From assembly GCF_002013915.1 (NCBI RefSeq), contig NZ_MBTF01000011.1, positions 42,084-106,083 on the forward strand: 64,000 nt of DNA. Direction: 5' to 3'. Shown here piece by piece: positions 1 through 7,940 of this stretch; the first letter of the stretch is position 1, and each line of letters starts with the position of its first letter. The DNA is from Mucilaginibacter pedocola (GTDB lineage: Bacteria > Bacteroidota > Bacteroidia > Sphingobacteriales > Sphingobacteriaceae). The translations under genes and the position numbers were made by a program. The notes under the pieces are model-generated. The model was not told where the DNA came from. It saw only the letters and a program-made list of their open reading frames with translations, and made no database searches.

Positions 1-1211
1 CAGATCATCGGGTACTCCATACCGTTTGATGCCTCAACGCTCTGCGCTACCGGGTAAGGGTAGTTGATACTGAAGCTTGAGTATGACTTAATGGTATGGG
101 CAACCAAACGGGTTGAGTAGCGGCTATACAGGTTGTAGGCTTCTTTACCGTAAAAGCTCATACACATTACGTTTTTACCCGCAACGTTTTGGCCCATAGC
201 ATCCCACACGAATTTACGTGAAGAACCCCAGGCAAAATCGCGCACGTTATTGGCCTGGAATACCCAAGTTTTTTTAGCGGTTGACGGTGCTTTTTCTGCA
301 GCTTTAGCTTCGGCAAGGGTTACCACCTCTACCGGTACAGTTGAGGTTTTGGCTTTGTTGTAACGCGCCAGTTTAGCAGGGCTTAAAATAGTGCTGTAGT
401 TTAAGCACTCGCCGGTAGCGCCAATTACGTGGTCGGCAGGTACGGTCATTTGTACTTTAAAGTTACCGAAGGTTAAAGCGAACTCGCCGCGGCCGGTAAA
501 CTGGTGGTTTTGCCAGCCCTGGAAATCGCTGTATACACAAAGGCGTGGGTACCACTGCGTCATGGTGAACAGGTAGTTACCATCTTCTGGGAAGTACTCG
601 TAACCACCACGGCCACCAACGGTCATGCGGTCGGTTATTTTGTAGTTCCAATCAACATTGAATACAAATTGCTGGCCCGATTTAAGCGGCGTTGGCAATT
701 CAACACGCATCATGGTTTTATTTATGGTGTAAGCCAATTTTTTACCGGTAGCATCGGTTATTTTGGTGATCACATCGCCATCGCCATTATCTGCTGTACC
801 GTTACGGCCAACAGTACGGTCGATGTTTTGGGTAGTAGTTTGCTTTGGCATTGTCGAGCTGCTTTGGTAACCCGAGTTATTCAGGGTGTTGTGCTCGTTC
901 TCGTCCAACTGCAGCCAAATGTAAGTAAGTACATCGGGCGAGTTATTGTAGTAAGTAATGGTTTCGCTGCCCGTAAGCTTCAGGTTCTTCTCATCAAGTT
1001 CGCACTTAATGTTGTAGTCGGCACGTTGCTGCCAGTACTTTACGCCCGGCGCGCCGCTTGCGGTGCGTTGCTCGTTGGGGGTGTTGAGTATAGTACCCAA
1101 CTGCTCGAATTTGTTACCGTGATTGCTTCCCGGGTTGTTTTGGATATCCTGTGCAAGGGATGCTCCAACGGTGCCCATCACGAATAAGATACTTGTAAAT
1201 ATCCGCTTCAT
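1..1211 (-). CDS. M1 family metallopeptidase, C-terminal part cut off by window edge
   Basis: The gene reads leftwards from an ATG at 1211 and stays open to base 1, so about 402 N-terminal residues are present. It starts with a signal peptide (positively charged start, hydrophobic core, SLAQ cleavage site), which suggests a periplasmic or cell-surface enzyme. The sequence matches the N-terminal beta domain of gluzincin aminopeptidases and reaches a GMEYPM motif at residues 397-402, the version of the M1 substrate-binding GxMEN motif seen in this subfamily. The zinc-binding HExxH motif would lie beyond the window, so catalytic competence cannot be checked. The HupE-like gene follows upstream on the same strand and the DUF6702 gene is divergent. 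A role in peptide trimming is inferred from the family. Confidence 0.88.
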   Translation of the reverse strand, partial: MKRIFTSILFVMGTVGASLAQDIQNNPGSNHGNKFEQLGTILNTPNEQRTASGAPGVKYWQQRADYNIKCELDEKNLKLTGSETITYYNNSPDVLTYIWLQLDENEHNTLNNSGYQSSSTMPKQTTTQNIDRTVGRNGTADNGDGDVITKITDATGKKLAYTINKTMMRVELPTPLKSGQQFVFNVDWNYKITDRMTVGGRGGYEYFPEDGNYLFTMTQWYPRLCVYSDFQGWQNHQFTGRGEFALTFGNFKVQMTVPADHVIGATGECLNYSTILSPAKLARYNKAKTSTVPVEVVTLAEAKAAEKAPSTAKKTWVFQANNVRDFAWGSSRKFVWDAMGQNVAGKNVMCMSFYGKEAYNLYSRYSTRLVAHTIKSYSSFSINYPYPVAQSVEASNGMEYPMI

Positions 1212-1247
1212 AAACTGTTTAGTGATTAATTGTGTTCGTTTTAAATG

Positions 1248-1826
1248 TTAAAAAGGAGGGCGTTCAAAGGCCATTTTAAGGGCCAATGCAAACACTCCCG
1301 AAGATATGAAAAATATCCAATCCCTACGTTTTACGCTAAGTAAATTCATGAACAGCCAGCCAACGATAAGGATTATGGCCACTACTACTATCTGCCCCAC
1401 TTCCAGCCCTATATTGAAGCCGAAAAGCCCCCAGCCCACGCTCTGATCCTGCGCCAGCATAATGCGTATGCTATTGGCAAAGCCCATACCGTGTATCAAA
1501 CCGAAGCCTAACGCCAGGTAATAGTTCACCCGGGCGCTGCCATTCTTTTTATCTACCCGTAAAATATTGTTGAGTGCAGTTATAAAAATAGTGCAGGGGA
1601 TTAAAAACTCTACCCATTTGCTGCTGAAGCGTATCACATCTAACACACTAAGCGCCAACGTAAGGCTATGCCCTATGGTGAAAGCTGTAACTAAGATGAG
1701 TACCTGTTTAATGTTGGAGAAAGTATAAACCGCCGCCAATGCGAGGATGAAGAGCTGATGGTCGAGAGCGTCGAGGCTGATGATATGCTCCCAGCCTAAA
1801 CGGAAATAAAAAAGAAGATCAGACAT
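1248..1826 (-). CDS. HupE/UreJ-like integral membrane protein
   Basis: About 192 residues, nearly all in hydrophobic helices (six or so). An N-terminal GWEHIISLDALDHQLFI stretch resembles the HupE/UreJ_2 signature (His- and Asp-rich, G-x-x-HI-x-x-x-D-x-x-DH), and a second His-containing motif (GLIHGMGFA) lies near residue 120. Family members are linked to metal (nickel/cobalt) uptake, but the Bacteroidota branch is uncharacterised. I chose the ATG at 1826 because homologous proteins start just before the LFYFRLGWEH block; the frame is also open to an ATG at 1862. It lies 36 bp upstream of the M1 peptidase on the same strand and is divergent from the DUF6702 gene. Confidence 0.75.
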   Translation of the reverse strand: MSDLLFYFRLGWEHIISLDALDHQLFILALAAVYTFSNIKQVLILVTAFTIGHSLTLALSVLDVIRFSSKWVEFLIPCTIFITALNNILRVDKKNGSARVNYYLALGFGLIHGMGFANSIRIMLAQDQSVGWGLFGFNIGLEVGQIVVVAIILIVGWLFMNLLSVKRRDWIFFISSGVFALALKMAFERPPF

Positions 1827-1895
1827 GCAATAAAACAGGCGTTTAAAGCGTAAATTTAGCACCTTTTTAATATTAAAATAAAACGGGGGACTGTT

Positions 1896-2423
1896 ATGGC
1901 CGCTTTATTAGGCAAACCGCTATTATATTGTTACATTTTATTGAATAGTTTTTGGGCAACAAAACCCGCCCCGGTTGCGTTTCACCCGCTGCATGTTAGC
2001 ACTACGGATGTTAGCTACAATGCCAAAGATGGGCAGATGGAAGTGATCCTCACTATATTTACCGATGATATGGAGAGCGCCCTTGCCAAACAATTCAACA
2101 CCCGTACCGACCTCACCAAACCCGACCAGCACGCCGCTATGGACGAGCTGATAAAGAAATACGTATCCGCCCACCTGCAACTAAAAACCGGTGGCGCTGC
2201 CCTACCCTTGAATTATTTAGGTTACGAAATAAATAAAGAGGCGATAAACGTATACCTCGAATCGGCCAAGATAACCGCTCCCAAAAAGATTGATGCTGAT
2301 GTTACGTTATTGCGCAACCTGTACGACGACCAACTGAACATTGTGCACATGACGGTGGGCGGCGTGCGCAAAAGCGGCCGGCTGGACCCGCCGGATAGGA
2401 AGATAGCGCAGGAGTTCAACTAA
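1896..2423 (+). CDS. DUF6702 family protein
   Basis: 175 residues with a hydrophobic N-terminus that looks like a signal peptide or membrane anchor, followed by a mainly beta domain beginning near the FHPLHVSTTDV stretch, typical of DUF6702. The function of the family is unknown. It is divergent from the HupE-like gene, with starts about 70 bp apart, so the promoter region is shared. HupE-like, M1 peptidase and DUF6702 genes look like one functional neighbourhood, which is inference. A GC-rich hairpin follows the gene. Confidence 0.7.
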   Translation: MAALLGKPLLYCYILLNSFWATKPAPVAFHPLHVSTTDVSYNAKDGQMEVILTIFTDDMESALAKQFNTRTDLTKPDQHAAMDELIKKYVSAHLQLKTGGAALPLNYLGYEINKEAINVYLESAKITAPKKIDADVTLLRNLYDDQLNIVHMTVGGVRKSGRLDPPDRKIAQEFN

Positions 2424-2473
2424 CACGAAGTGAGTGAACGCGAATTGTACTAATTTATTCGAATTACACGAAT
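2424..2473. repeat. AACACGAA-type interspersed repeat, short copy
   Basis: This stretch after the DUF6702 stop has words such as AACACGAA, GTGAACGCGAATTG and CGAATTACACGAAT. They recur directly and inverted at 12976-13125. It looks like a degraded intergenic palindromic repeat rather than coding DNA. Confidence 0.45.
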
Positions 2474-2505
2474 AAAAAACCCGCCGCGCACAGCGCGGCG
2501 GGTTT
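2474..2505. terminator. Strong intrinsic terminator hairpin
   Basis: A perfect 10-bp GC-rich stem (CCCGCCGCGC at 2480-2489, GCGCGGCGGG at 2493-2502) with a 3-base loop. Six A residues precede it and TTT follows, so it can end transcription in both directions. The better U tract (six) is on the minus strand, facing transcription from the cupin gene. Confidence 0.8.
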
Positions 2506-2513
2506 GCCAAAAA

Positions 2514-2672
2514 TGTCATTTCGAGCGACCGAAGCGACGAAAAATCTTGAACGGCTATACACTAACGCTTTGCATTACCGTAATGCATGAACGCCTGCAT
2601 AGCCTGAATGCTTTGTGTCGAAGATTTCTCTTCGCCCTTCCGCGCTATCCCACCCTCTGCTCCTCAATGACA
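2514..2672. repeat. REP-like palindromic element, diverged copy
   Basis: It begins TGTCATTTCGAGCGA and ends with TCAATGACA. The inside carries GAAGCGACGAAAAATCTTG and the near-inverse AAGATTTCTCTTCGCCC. It is a diverged member of the family seen twice at 62486-62787. The ends are inverted repeats (TGTCA/TGACA), so the single strand can fold into one long hairpin. No coding content. Confidence 0.75.
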
Positions 2673-2691
2673 TTAGTTGATAGTGGGACAG

Positions 2692-3045
2692 TTAAAACAC
2701 TATAAACAACGAACCCCGCTCCCGCTGCTCCAGGTTACTGCTGCGGTGGCCTTTGCCCGTGGTGTCTTCCATCAACAAAACCTCGCCTTGCTGAAACTGG
2801 CGTTTCTCGCCAAGCGAGGTTTCTATCTCTACGCCGCCATCCAGTAATACTACGTATTGTTTAGCAGGTGCAGTGTGCATATCTTTATAACCGGCAGGTA
2901 CTTTGCGGAACATTACCTCTTTCACAGCAACACTTTGCGAGAGGTGCCCTATCGGCCCGCCATCGGTCAATGGGTAAAACACTTCATCAAAGTGGCTTTC
3001 GCCTGCGGCATCGGCATATACACGGGTTACTTTAAACTGTTCCAT
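2692..3045 (-). CDS. Cupin-domain protein
   Basis: 117 residues when started at the ATG at 3045; the frame opens further upstream but that part would overlap the GNAT gene. The sequence has a cupin-like beta-barrel pattern: a short MHTAPAKQYVVLLDGGVEIE block (cupin motif 1) and a FQQGEVLLMEDTTGKGH block (motif 2). Such small cupins often bind a metal through His/Glu, but the substrate is unknown. It lies just after the GNAT gene with a one-base gap, so the two are likely co-translated. The end of the gene faces the terminator hairpin at 2474-2505. Confidence 0.7.
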   Translation of the reverse strand: MEQFKVTRVYADAAGESHFDEVFYPLTDGGPIGHLSQSVAVKEVMFRKVPAGYKDMHTAPAKQYVVLLDGGVEIETSLGEKRQFQQGEVLLMEDTTGKGHRSSNLEQRERGSLFIVF

Positions 3046-3046
3046 A

Positions 3047-3334
3047 TCAGTGTGCCAATATCCTGTTCCACTCGGGGTGTTTGCCCAGGTACATTTGTAC
3101 ATAACTGCAAAGCGGCACCAGCGTTAAATGGTGCGATTCGATGTACTCGAAAGCCTTCTTCACAATAGCCTCGGCTACGCCCCGCCCTTGCAATTCTGTA
3201 GGCACCTCCGTATGGATGAGGTAAGCCTTATCGCCTTTCATTTTATAATCGATAAAGGCGCGCTGTCCATCTACAAACAATTCAAAATTGTGGATGGCTG
3301 TATTGTTGATCAGCTTTATATCGTCGTAATTCAT
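3047..3334 (-). CDS. Small GNAT-type N-acetyltransferase (YjdJ/NATD1-like)
   Basis: 95 residues, the usual length of the small Acetyltransf_CG group. The acetyl-CoA-binding motif is visible as ELQGRGVAEAIVKKAFEYI (Q/R-x-x-G-x-G/A type) in the middle, followed by the LVPLCSYVQMYLGKHPEW block typical of this subfamily (conserved Cys and Tyr). It probably transfers acetyl groups to an unknown small substrate. It is directly upstream of the cupin gene. Confidence 0.8.
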   Translation of the reverse strand: MNYDDIKLINNTAIHNFELFVDGQRAFIDYKMKGDKAYLIHTEVPTELQGRGVAEAIVKKAFEYIESHHLTLVPLCSYVQMYLGKHPEWNRILAH

Positions 3335-3397
3335 GTTACTTTACCTTTTTGAAGTTTAACGCGGTCAGATATGCCAACAGGCGGGCAATTAATTTGT

Positions 3398-4021
3398 TCA
3401 TATAAAAACAGTACTGTTCGCCAGTTCAATTTCTTCCTGGCTAATGGTGTGCGGGCGGCCGTTGTAAACTTTTAAAGTAACTGCTGCATCCATGCTTTTC
3501 AAAACCTTTACGCTCTCCTCTACCCTGGTTAACGGCACATGCGGATCGGGGTTACCGGTGGTTATTAACACCGGCATACCAATAAAATCGCCTTTGTAAT
3601 TATCCAAATTCAACCGCTCGCCTATCAGTCCGCCCGTGAAGGCAACTGCGCCACCGAATGGCTGGGCATGGCGGGTAATGTATTCCAGCGTTAAACATGC
3701 CCCCTGCGAAAAACCGAGGAAGTATATTTTATGCAAGGGGATACCATCCGCCAGTACTTGTTTCACGGTTTCGTCAACCATTTCCAGTGCTGAGTTTAGC
3801 GCAGGCTGATTATCAGCATCAGGGGCCATAAAACTGTAGGGATACCAGCTGTTGTTAGTGGCTTGCGGGGCGTAGATGGCAAAATCCTGCACATCCAGTT
3901 CGCGGGCAAGGCCTATGATATTAGCTGCAGTACCTCCCCTGCCGTGTAGCAGGATGAGGGCAGCTTTAGCAACGGCGGGTGCTGCACCCGCCGTTTTAAT
4001 TTGTTTTGTGTGGCTATACAT
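3398..4021 (-). CDS. Carboxylesterase/phospholipase-type alpha/beta hydrolase, MhqD-like
   Basis: 207 residues, the usual size of the Abhydrolase_2 family. LHGRGG near residue 25 forms the oxyanion-hole region. The triad can be read as Ser105 in GFSQGA, Asp159 in GNPDPH and His191 in GRPHTIS. It is the second gene of a tight pair with the ring-cleaving dioxygenase: the dioxygenase stop and this ATG are two bases apart. The same combination (MhqO with MhqD) handles quinone and hydroquinone stress in Bacillus, so a similar detoxification role is likely; the substrate itself is inferred. Confidence 0.85.
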   Translation of the reverse strand: MYSHTKQIKTAGAAPAVAKAALILLHGRGGTAANIIGLARELDVQDFAIYAPQATNNSWYPYSFMAPDADNQPALNSALEMVDETVKQVLADGIPLHKIYFLGFSQGACLTLEYITRHAQPFGGAVAFTGGLIGERLNLDNYKGDFIGMPVLITTGNPDPHVPLTRVEESVKVLKSMDAAVTLKVYNGRPHTISQEEIELANSTVFI

Positions 4022-4023
4022 AA

Positions 4024-4959
4024 TTAAACCAACGATGGCAATGATTTTTCTAAGCTCGAGCGCAACCTTTCGTGTTGTGCAGGCAATTTCAAATTCTGGC
4101 CCAATTCTTCAACCGGTTCGTCAACTGCAAAGCCGGGGTTATCGGTAGCAATTTCGAACAATACGCCTCCCGGTTCACGGAAGTAGAGCGAGTAGAAGTA
4201 GTTACGGTCTATTTTGTCGGTAATATGCAAACCTAAAGCAGCTACTTTTTGGCGGAAGTACATCAGCACTTCTTCGTTTGGCACCCTGAAGGCTACGTGG
4301 TGCACGCTGCCACCGGCCACATGCCCGGCCATTTCTCCTGCTACCTCAACCAGGTCGACAATGTTGGCGTTATCTACCGCATCGGTTACAAACCTGTAGC
4401 GGTTAACGCTTTGTTCCAATAATTTATAACCGAACACATTGGTTAAAATATCAGCAGTTGGCTGTATTTTGTTAGTGGTGATGGTAACGTTGTGGAAGCC
4501 TTTTATAGCGTTCTCGGCTTTTACTTCTTCGGTTTCCCAAGGCAAACGGTTGTCTTCGGTTTTAGATACGGTCAACTCCAGTTTCAAGCCATCAGGGTCG
4601 AGCACGGTTAAGTATTCTTCGCCAAATTTTTCAGCCACTTTGTTGTATATCACGTTGTGTTTTTCGAAACGGTTCAGCCAAAAATCAAGGCTGCCTTTTG
4701 GTACCGAATAACCGATCTCGGTAGCCTGCCTCGAGCCTCTGCGGCCGCTTCGTATGCCTTCCCAAGGGAAGAAAGTAAGGATGCTGCCGGGGGTACCGTT
4801 TTTATCGCCGTAGTATAAGTGGTATGTTTCGGGGTCATCAAAGTTCACGGTTTTTTTAACCAGGCGTTGGCCCAAAACATTGGTATAAAAGTTATGATTG
4901 CGTTTGGCATTACCGGCTATTGCAGTGATGTGGTGTATGCCGTTTATTGTATTTTCCAT
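4024..4959 (-). CDS. Ring-cleaving dioxygenase of the VOC superfamily, MhqO-like
   Basis: 311 residues in two vicinal-oxygen-chelate halves. The first starts with GIHHITAIAGN (metal ligand His near residue 9), the second has GSVHHVAFRV near residue 220 and the ligand Glu in GVLFEIATD near residue 270. This is the layout of MhqO/YkcA proteins, which act on hydroquinone-type compounds using an iron or similar metal. It forms an operon with the MhqD-like hydrolase. Two copies of a Crp/Fnr-like palindrome lie 80-117 bp upstream, suggesting inducible expression. Confidence 0.85.
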   Translation of the reverse strand: MENTINGIHHITAIAGNAKRNHNFYTNVLGQRLVKKTVNFDDPETYHLYYGDKNGTPGSILTFFPWEGIRSGRRGSRQATEIGYSVPKGSLDFWLNRFEKHNVIYNKVAEKFGEEYLTVLDPDGLKLELTVSKTEDNRLPWETEEVKAENAIKGFHNVTITTNKIQPTADILTNVFGYKLLEQSVNRYRFVTDAVDNANIVDLVEVAGEMAGHVAGGSVHHVAFRVPNEEVLMYFRQKVAALGLHITDKIDRNYFYSLYFREPGGVLFEIATDNPGFAVDEPVEELGQNLKLPAQHERLRSSLEKSLPSLV

Positions 4960-5039
4960 GATATTTGTTGTTTTAAATTGTTTGTGTTTTGTTCCTTGTT
5001 TGTTGATAACAAATGTCGGTATAAAGGCAGCAATTCAAC

Positions 5040-5076
5040 TTAATGTAGGTTAGTGCGGAAAGTTAATGTAGATTAA
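5040..5076 (-). promoter_or_regulatory. Two Crp/Fnr-like operator candidates upstream of the MhqO-like gene
   Basis: TTAATGTAGATTAA at 5063-5076 has perfect arms TTAAT/ATTAA around GTAG, the same architecture as an FNR box (TTGATnnnnATCAA). A weaker copy, TTAATGTAGGTTAG, lies at 5040-5053, 23 bp away. A near-identical site (ATAATGTAGATTAA) is found upstream of the pirin gene at 18677-18690, beside a Crp/Fnr regulator gene. Confidence 0.45.
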
Positions 5077-5089
5077 GTGCTGTGGCTAT

Positions 5090-5278
5090 TTAACCGCAAA
5101 GTGCGCAGAGAACTTGCAGCTTCATTAGCGAAAAGGGCGCAAAGATATTTTTTACGCAAAGACGCCAAGCCACAAAGTTCTATATTATCTCCTTTGCAAC
5201 TTGGCGTCTTCATTTATTTATTAAATAGCATGCAAGGCTTTGTGCTCTTTGCGAAAACTTTGCGGTCTTTGCGGTTAA
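5090..5278. repeat. TTAACCGCAAAG palindromic repeat element, copy A
   Basis: 189 bp with perfect 12-bp terminal inverted repeats (TTAACCGCAAAG ... CTTTGCGGTTAA). The inside is full of GCAAAG/CTTTGC words in matching orientation, so the strand can fold back on itself. It has no transposase. It fills most of the gap between the MhqO-like gene and the Omp85 gene. Related copies are at 18578-18835 and 19486-19683. Confidence 0.8.
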
Positions 5279-5297
5279 TTCACCAACACGCCGTTCA

Positions 5298-7877
5298 TCA
5301 CAGCCTGAAATTCAAGCTCACATACGGGTACCAACCCTCCACCGAGTGGCCCGCCAGTACCTGCACTACTATGAGCGCTGCCGGCGAGAAGTAGGCACCG
5401 CCGCCTACGCCCTGGTGTATGCCGCCCTCGTTGTTGCCGTCGGCCCAAACGCGGCCGGCATCGTAAAAACCGCTCAGGCCCAATTGGCCCGGTAATATAT
5501 AACCACGGATATTGGCCAGTTTAAGCCTTGCCTGCAGGTTGTTGTACAACATGTGCTTGCCCGCGAAACGGTTTTGCAGGTAGCCCAGCAGGTTGCCCTG
5601 CCCGCCCAAAAACATGCCCTGGTAAAAGGCAGGGTCGCCAACGGTGACGCCGCCACCTATACGGTCGCTTATTACCAGTGCGCCGTGTTTGGTTAATTTC
5701 TTATAAAAGGTAAACTCCGAACGTATTTGCCCGTATGCACGCGAATAACCGTTAAGCCCGTTGTAGCCGCTCAATTGTACCGTAAAATAATACCCATCAG
5801 TAGGGAACACACCGCCTTTACGCTGGTTATCAATATAGTTTACCAGCAGCCCCAGGTGCGCTTTGTCTTTGTTCACAATTAAGCTATCGTACGAGTTGAT
5901 GAGCGATGGGTTGGTAATAAACCTGCCCACATTATCATCGGCACCTAAATGGTAAAATTGCAGCGACGGGCCAACGCTGATGGTTTTGAGGCTATCGATA
6001 TGCCAGCGTAGTGCCGGGTCAAATTGATAGGTATCAAAACGGGTGCGGTAGAACCTGCGGTAGTTGGGGCCTTTTACCAGCGGCGTATTATTGCCGAAGC
6101 CGAAGAAGTTTAATGTATTATCAGGCGCCTGTATTTTGGCGTTCATCAACAGGTCGGCTTTGCCAATGGCGCTTATCCACTCGCCTGCATAGCGTATCCT
6201 GAAAGCATCCGAAGAGAACGAATGCGTCACCATCAGTTGCTGCATACTGGTATAAGGCAGTTTGCGGAAACCATCCTTTTTGGTGTACTGCGCACCCAAC
6301 CCTAACAGAAAGCCGTCATCCACGTTGAGCGCGGCAGTTGCCAGCGGCATCCATACGTTGTAAGGGAAAGTGGGTACGAATTTAGTATTAAACGTATCGC
6401 GAGAGATGTGCTTAGTGAACAGGCTCTGGTCGTCGGCAAACTTTATGCTATCGGGATTTGCGTAAACCTTAACACTCCCGGCCGACTTAACACCGTCGTA
6501 AACCTTATTGCCTTTACCACCCACTACACGCAGGTTTATGGTAGATGAAGAATTGTTTACGATAACCCTGTCATCCCCGGCAAGGGTATAAAGCCTTATT
6601 TCGTGGGTAAATTCGGGCTTGTACACCATGTTTAGCAAGGTATCGGTAAGCTTACCGTCCTTGTTTATTTTTTGTATCAGTACGCGCATGCCTTTATCCG
6701 GCCCGTCGGTTATAGTTACCTGCTCGTTTTTATCGCTGGTGCGTATATCCACCAGGCGATTTATAAAGCGGTAGTACTCATCCATTGCCTTGGGGATATT
6801 GTTGCGGCGCTCTTTCAGTTCGGCAAGCAGTTTATCGTGCCTGATGTTGTAGGCAGCAACCGGCATTTTACGCAAGCCTGCTTCTAACACGGCATCGGTT
6901 TCGGCGGCCACGAATTCGTTGGTTATACGCATCCAGTCTTCATAAGATATCTGCGCATCCAGGTACGATTTAATGAATCTTGTTTTAAATATAGAATACT
7001 CGGGGCGGGGTATCTCGCCGCTGAAGTTATCGATAGCGGGGTTGATGAAAGGCAACGACGCAATGGTTGGGAACACGCCCTGTGCCACGTGCAGCACTTG
7101 GTCGCGGTCGCGCGGAACGCCAATGTACATTTTACCGCTGCCCTTTTGCCTGTCGAGCCAGCGCCATTGGTCTTCGTGGCGGTCCCAGTCGGCCACCAGC
7201 AGGTCGAGCAGCCGGGCGCGTAAAAAGGTTTCGCCATCAAAGTGGTTATCGTTATCGGCGATAATCTTGCCCAGGGCTTTTTCGGTATTGTCAGATTCGC
7301 CGCCCGGTTCGCGCTCTTCCAGCAAGGCAACTATATTGGCGAATTTCTTGCGGAACTTTCCGAGCGCCGGGTCATCGGCAACCACACCTATTACGGGGTT
7401 TGCATGCGGTACTTTGGCAGCTTCAGCCATTGGACCTACTATCAATGCCGAAAATGGGTGCTGGCCGCTAATGGCATCGTCCAGCCAGTCGATAGCGAAC
7501 GTACCTGCAAAGTTTGGCGGGAGCAGTTTATCGGGCGATTTCTCAACGCTGCGTATCACCCACTCGCGACCCTGCTTATCTTTTAATCTTAATGATTTTG
7601 ATTGGTAGCCTCCTCCCTCTTTTTCGGGAGTAAGCCCGCCGTAAACCTCGCTCAACCTTATCAACGGCAGTTTAACAGGCACAGCCCATTCTTCGCGGTA
7701 GTTTTTGCCGAAGAGCCATTTGTGGGCGCCCGTAACATCGTTATAAGATGGGTGCACTTTTACCACAACACTGTCTTTAAACTTAGGGGCGGGAAGTTCT
7801 TCAACGGCAGCTTTTTGCGCGTAGGCCGTTGTAGCAGCGGCCGTAATGGCAGATAGGATAAGTAGGTTTTTGATCAT
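5298..7877 (-). CDS. BamA/TamA (Omp85) family outer-membrane protein with kinase-like N-terminal region
   Basis: 859 residues. A clear signal peptide (cleavage after about residue 20, TAYA-Q) directs it to the envelope. The C-terminal ~350 residues alternate in the manner of a beta barrel, contain repeated GLGAQY/GGGVTVG-type strands, and end in Phe-Arg-Leu after a VSLNF strand, as in Omp85 surface-antigen proteins. The N-terminal ~350 residues are not POTRA-like: they hold a basic EWVIRSVEK strand near residue 105, then VADWDRHEDQW at 228-238 and GVPRDRDQVL at 253-262, the order and spacing of metal/ATP-binding motifs in CotH/FAM20-type atypical kinases. Kinase activity is inference. The gene stands alone between a repeat and a hairpin. 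Confidence 0.75.
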   Translation of the reverse strand: MIKNLLILSAITAAATTAYAQKAAVEELPAPKFKDSVVVKVHPSYNDVTGAHKWLFGKNYREEWAVPVKLPLIRLSEVYGGLTPEKEGGGYQSKSLRLKDKQGREWVIRSVEKSPDKLLPPNFAGTFAIDWLDDAISGQHPFSALIVGPMAEAAKVPHANPVIGVVADDPALGKFRKKFANIVALLEEREPGGESDNTEKALGKIIADNDNHFDGETFLRARLLDLLVADWDRHEDQWRWLDRQKGSGKMYIGVPRDRDQVLHVAQGVFPTIASLPFINPAIDNFSGEIPRPEYSIFKTRFIKSYLDAQISYEDWMRITNEFVAAETDAVLEAGLRKMPVAAYNIRHDKLLAELKERRNNIPKAMDEYYRFINRLVDIRTSDKNEQVTITDGPDKGMRVLIQKINKDGKLTDTLLNMVYKPEFTHEIRLYTLAGDDRVIVNNSSSTINLRVVGGKGNKVYDGVKSAGSVKVYANPDSIKFADDQSLFTKHISRDTFNTKFVPTFPYNVWMPLATAALNVDDGFLLGLGAQYTKKDGFRKLPYTSMQQLMVTHSFSSDAFRIRYAGEWISAIGKADLLMNAKIQAPDNTLNFFGFGNNTPLVKGPNYRRFYRTRFDTYQFDPALRWHIDSLKTISVGPSLQFYHLGADDNVGRFITNPSLINSYDSLIVNKDKAHLGLLVNYIDNQRKGGVFPTDGYYFTVQLSGYNGLNGYSRAYGQIRSEFTFYKKLTKHGALVISDRIGGGVTVGDPAFYQGMFLGGQGNLLGYLQNRFAGKHMLYNNLQARLKLANIRGYILPGQLGLSGFYDAGRVWADGNNEGGIHQGVGGGAYFSPAALIVVQVLAGHSVEGWYPYVSLNFRL

Positions 7878-7903
7878 AGGTAGGGCTATTTAGTAGTATG
7901 TAT

Positions 7904-7929
7904 AGCTGCGGCACCATGGCGCCGCAGCT
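7904..7929. terminator. Intergenic GC-rich hairpin
   Basis: AGCTGCGGC at 7904-7912 pairs perfectly with GCCGCAGCT at 7921-7929 around an 8-base loop. It lies just after the stop of the SdiA-regulated-like lipoprotein gene. There is no proper U tract, so termination is only possible, not certain. Confidence 0.4.
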
Positions 7930-7940
7930 TTGGTTCAGTG

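Noticed and set aside
504..1187. Plus-strand coding region of 227 codons
   Set aside because: Antisense shadow of the M1 peptidase gene, whose frame has a signal peptide and family motifs.
5077..5394. Plus-strand coding region of 105 codons
   Set aside because: It lies in repeat element A and runs into the end of the Omp85 gene on the other strand.
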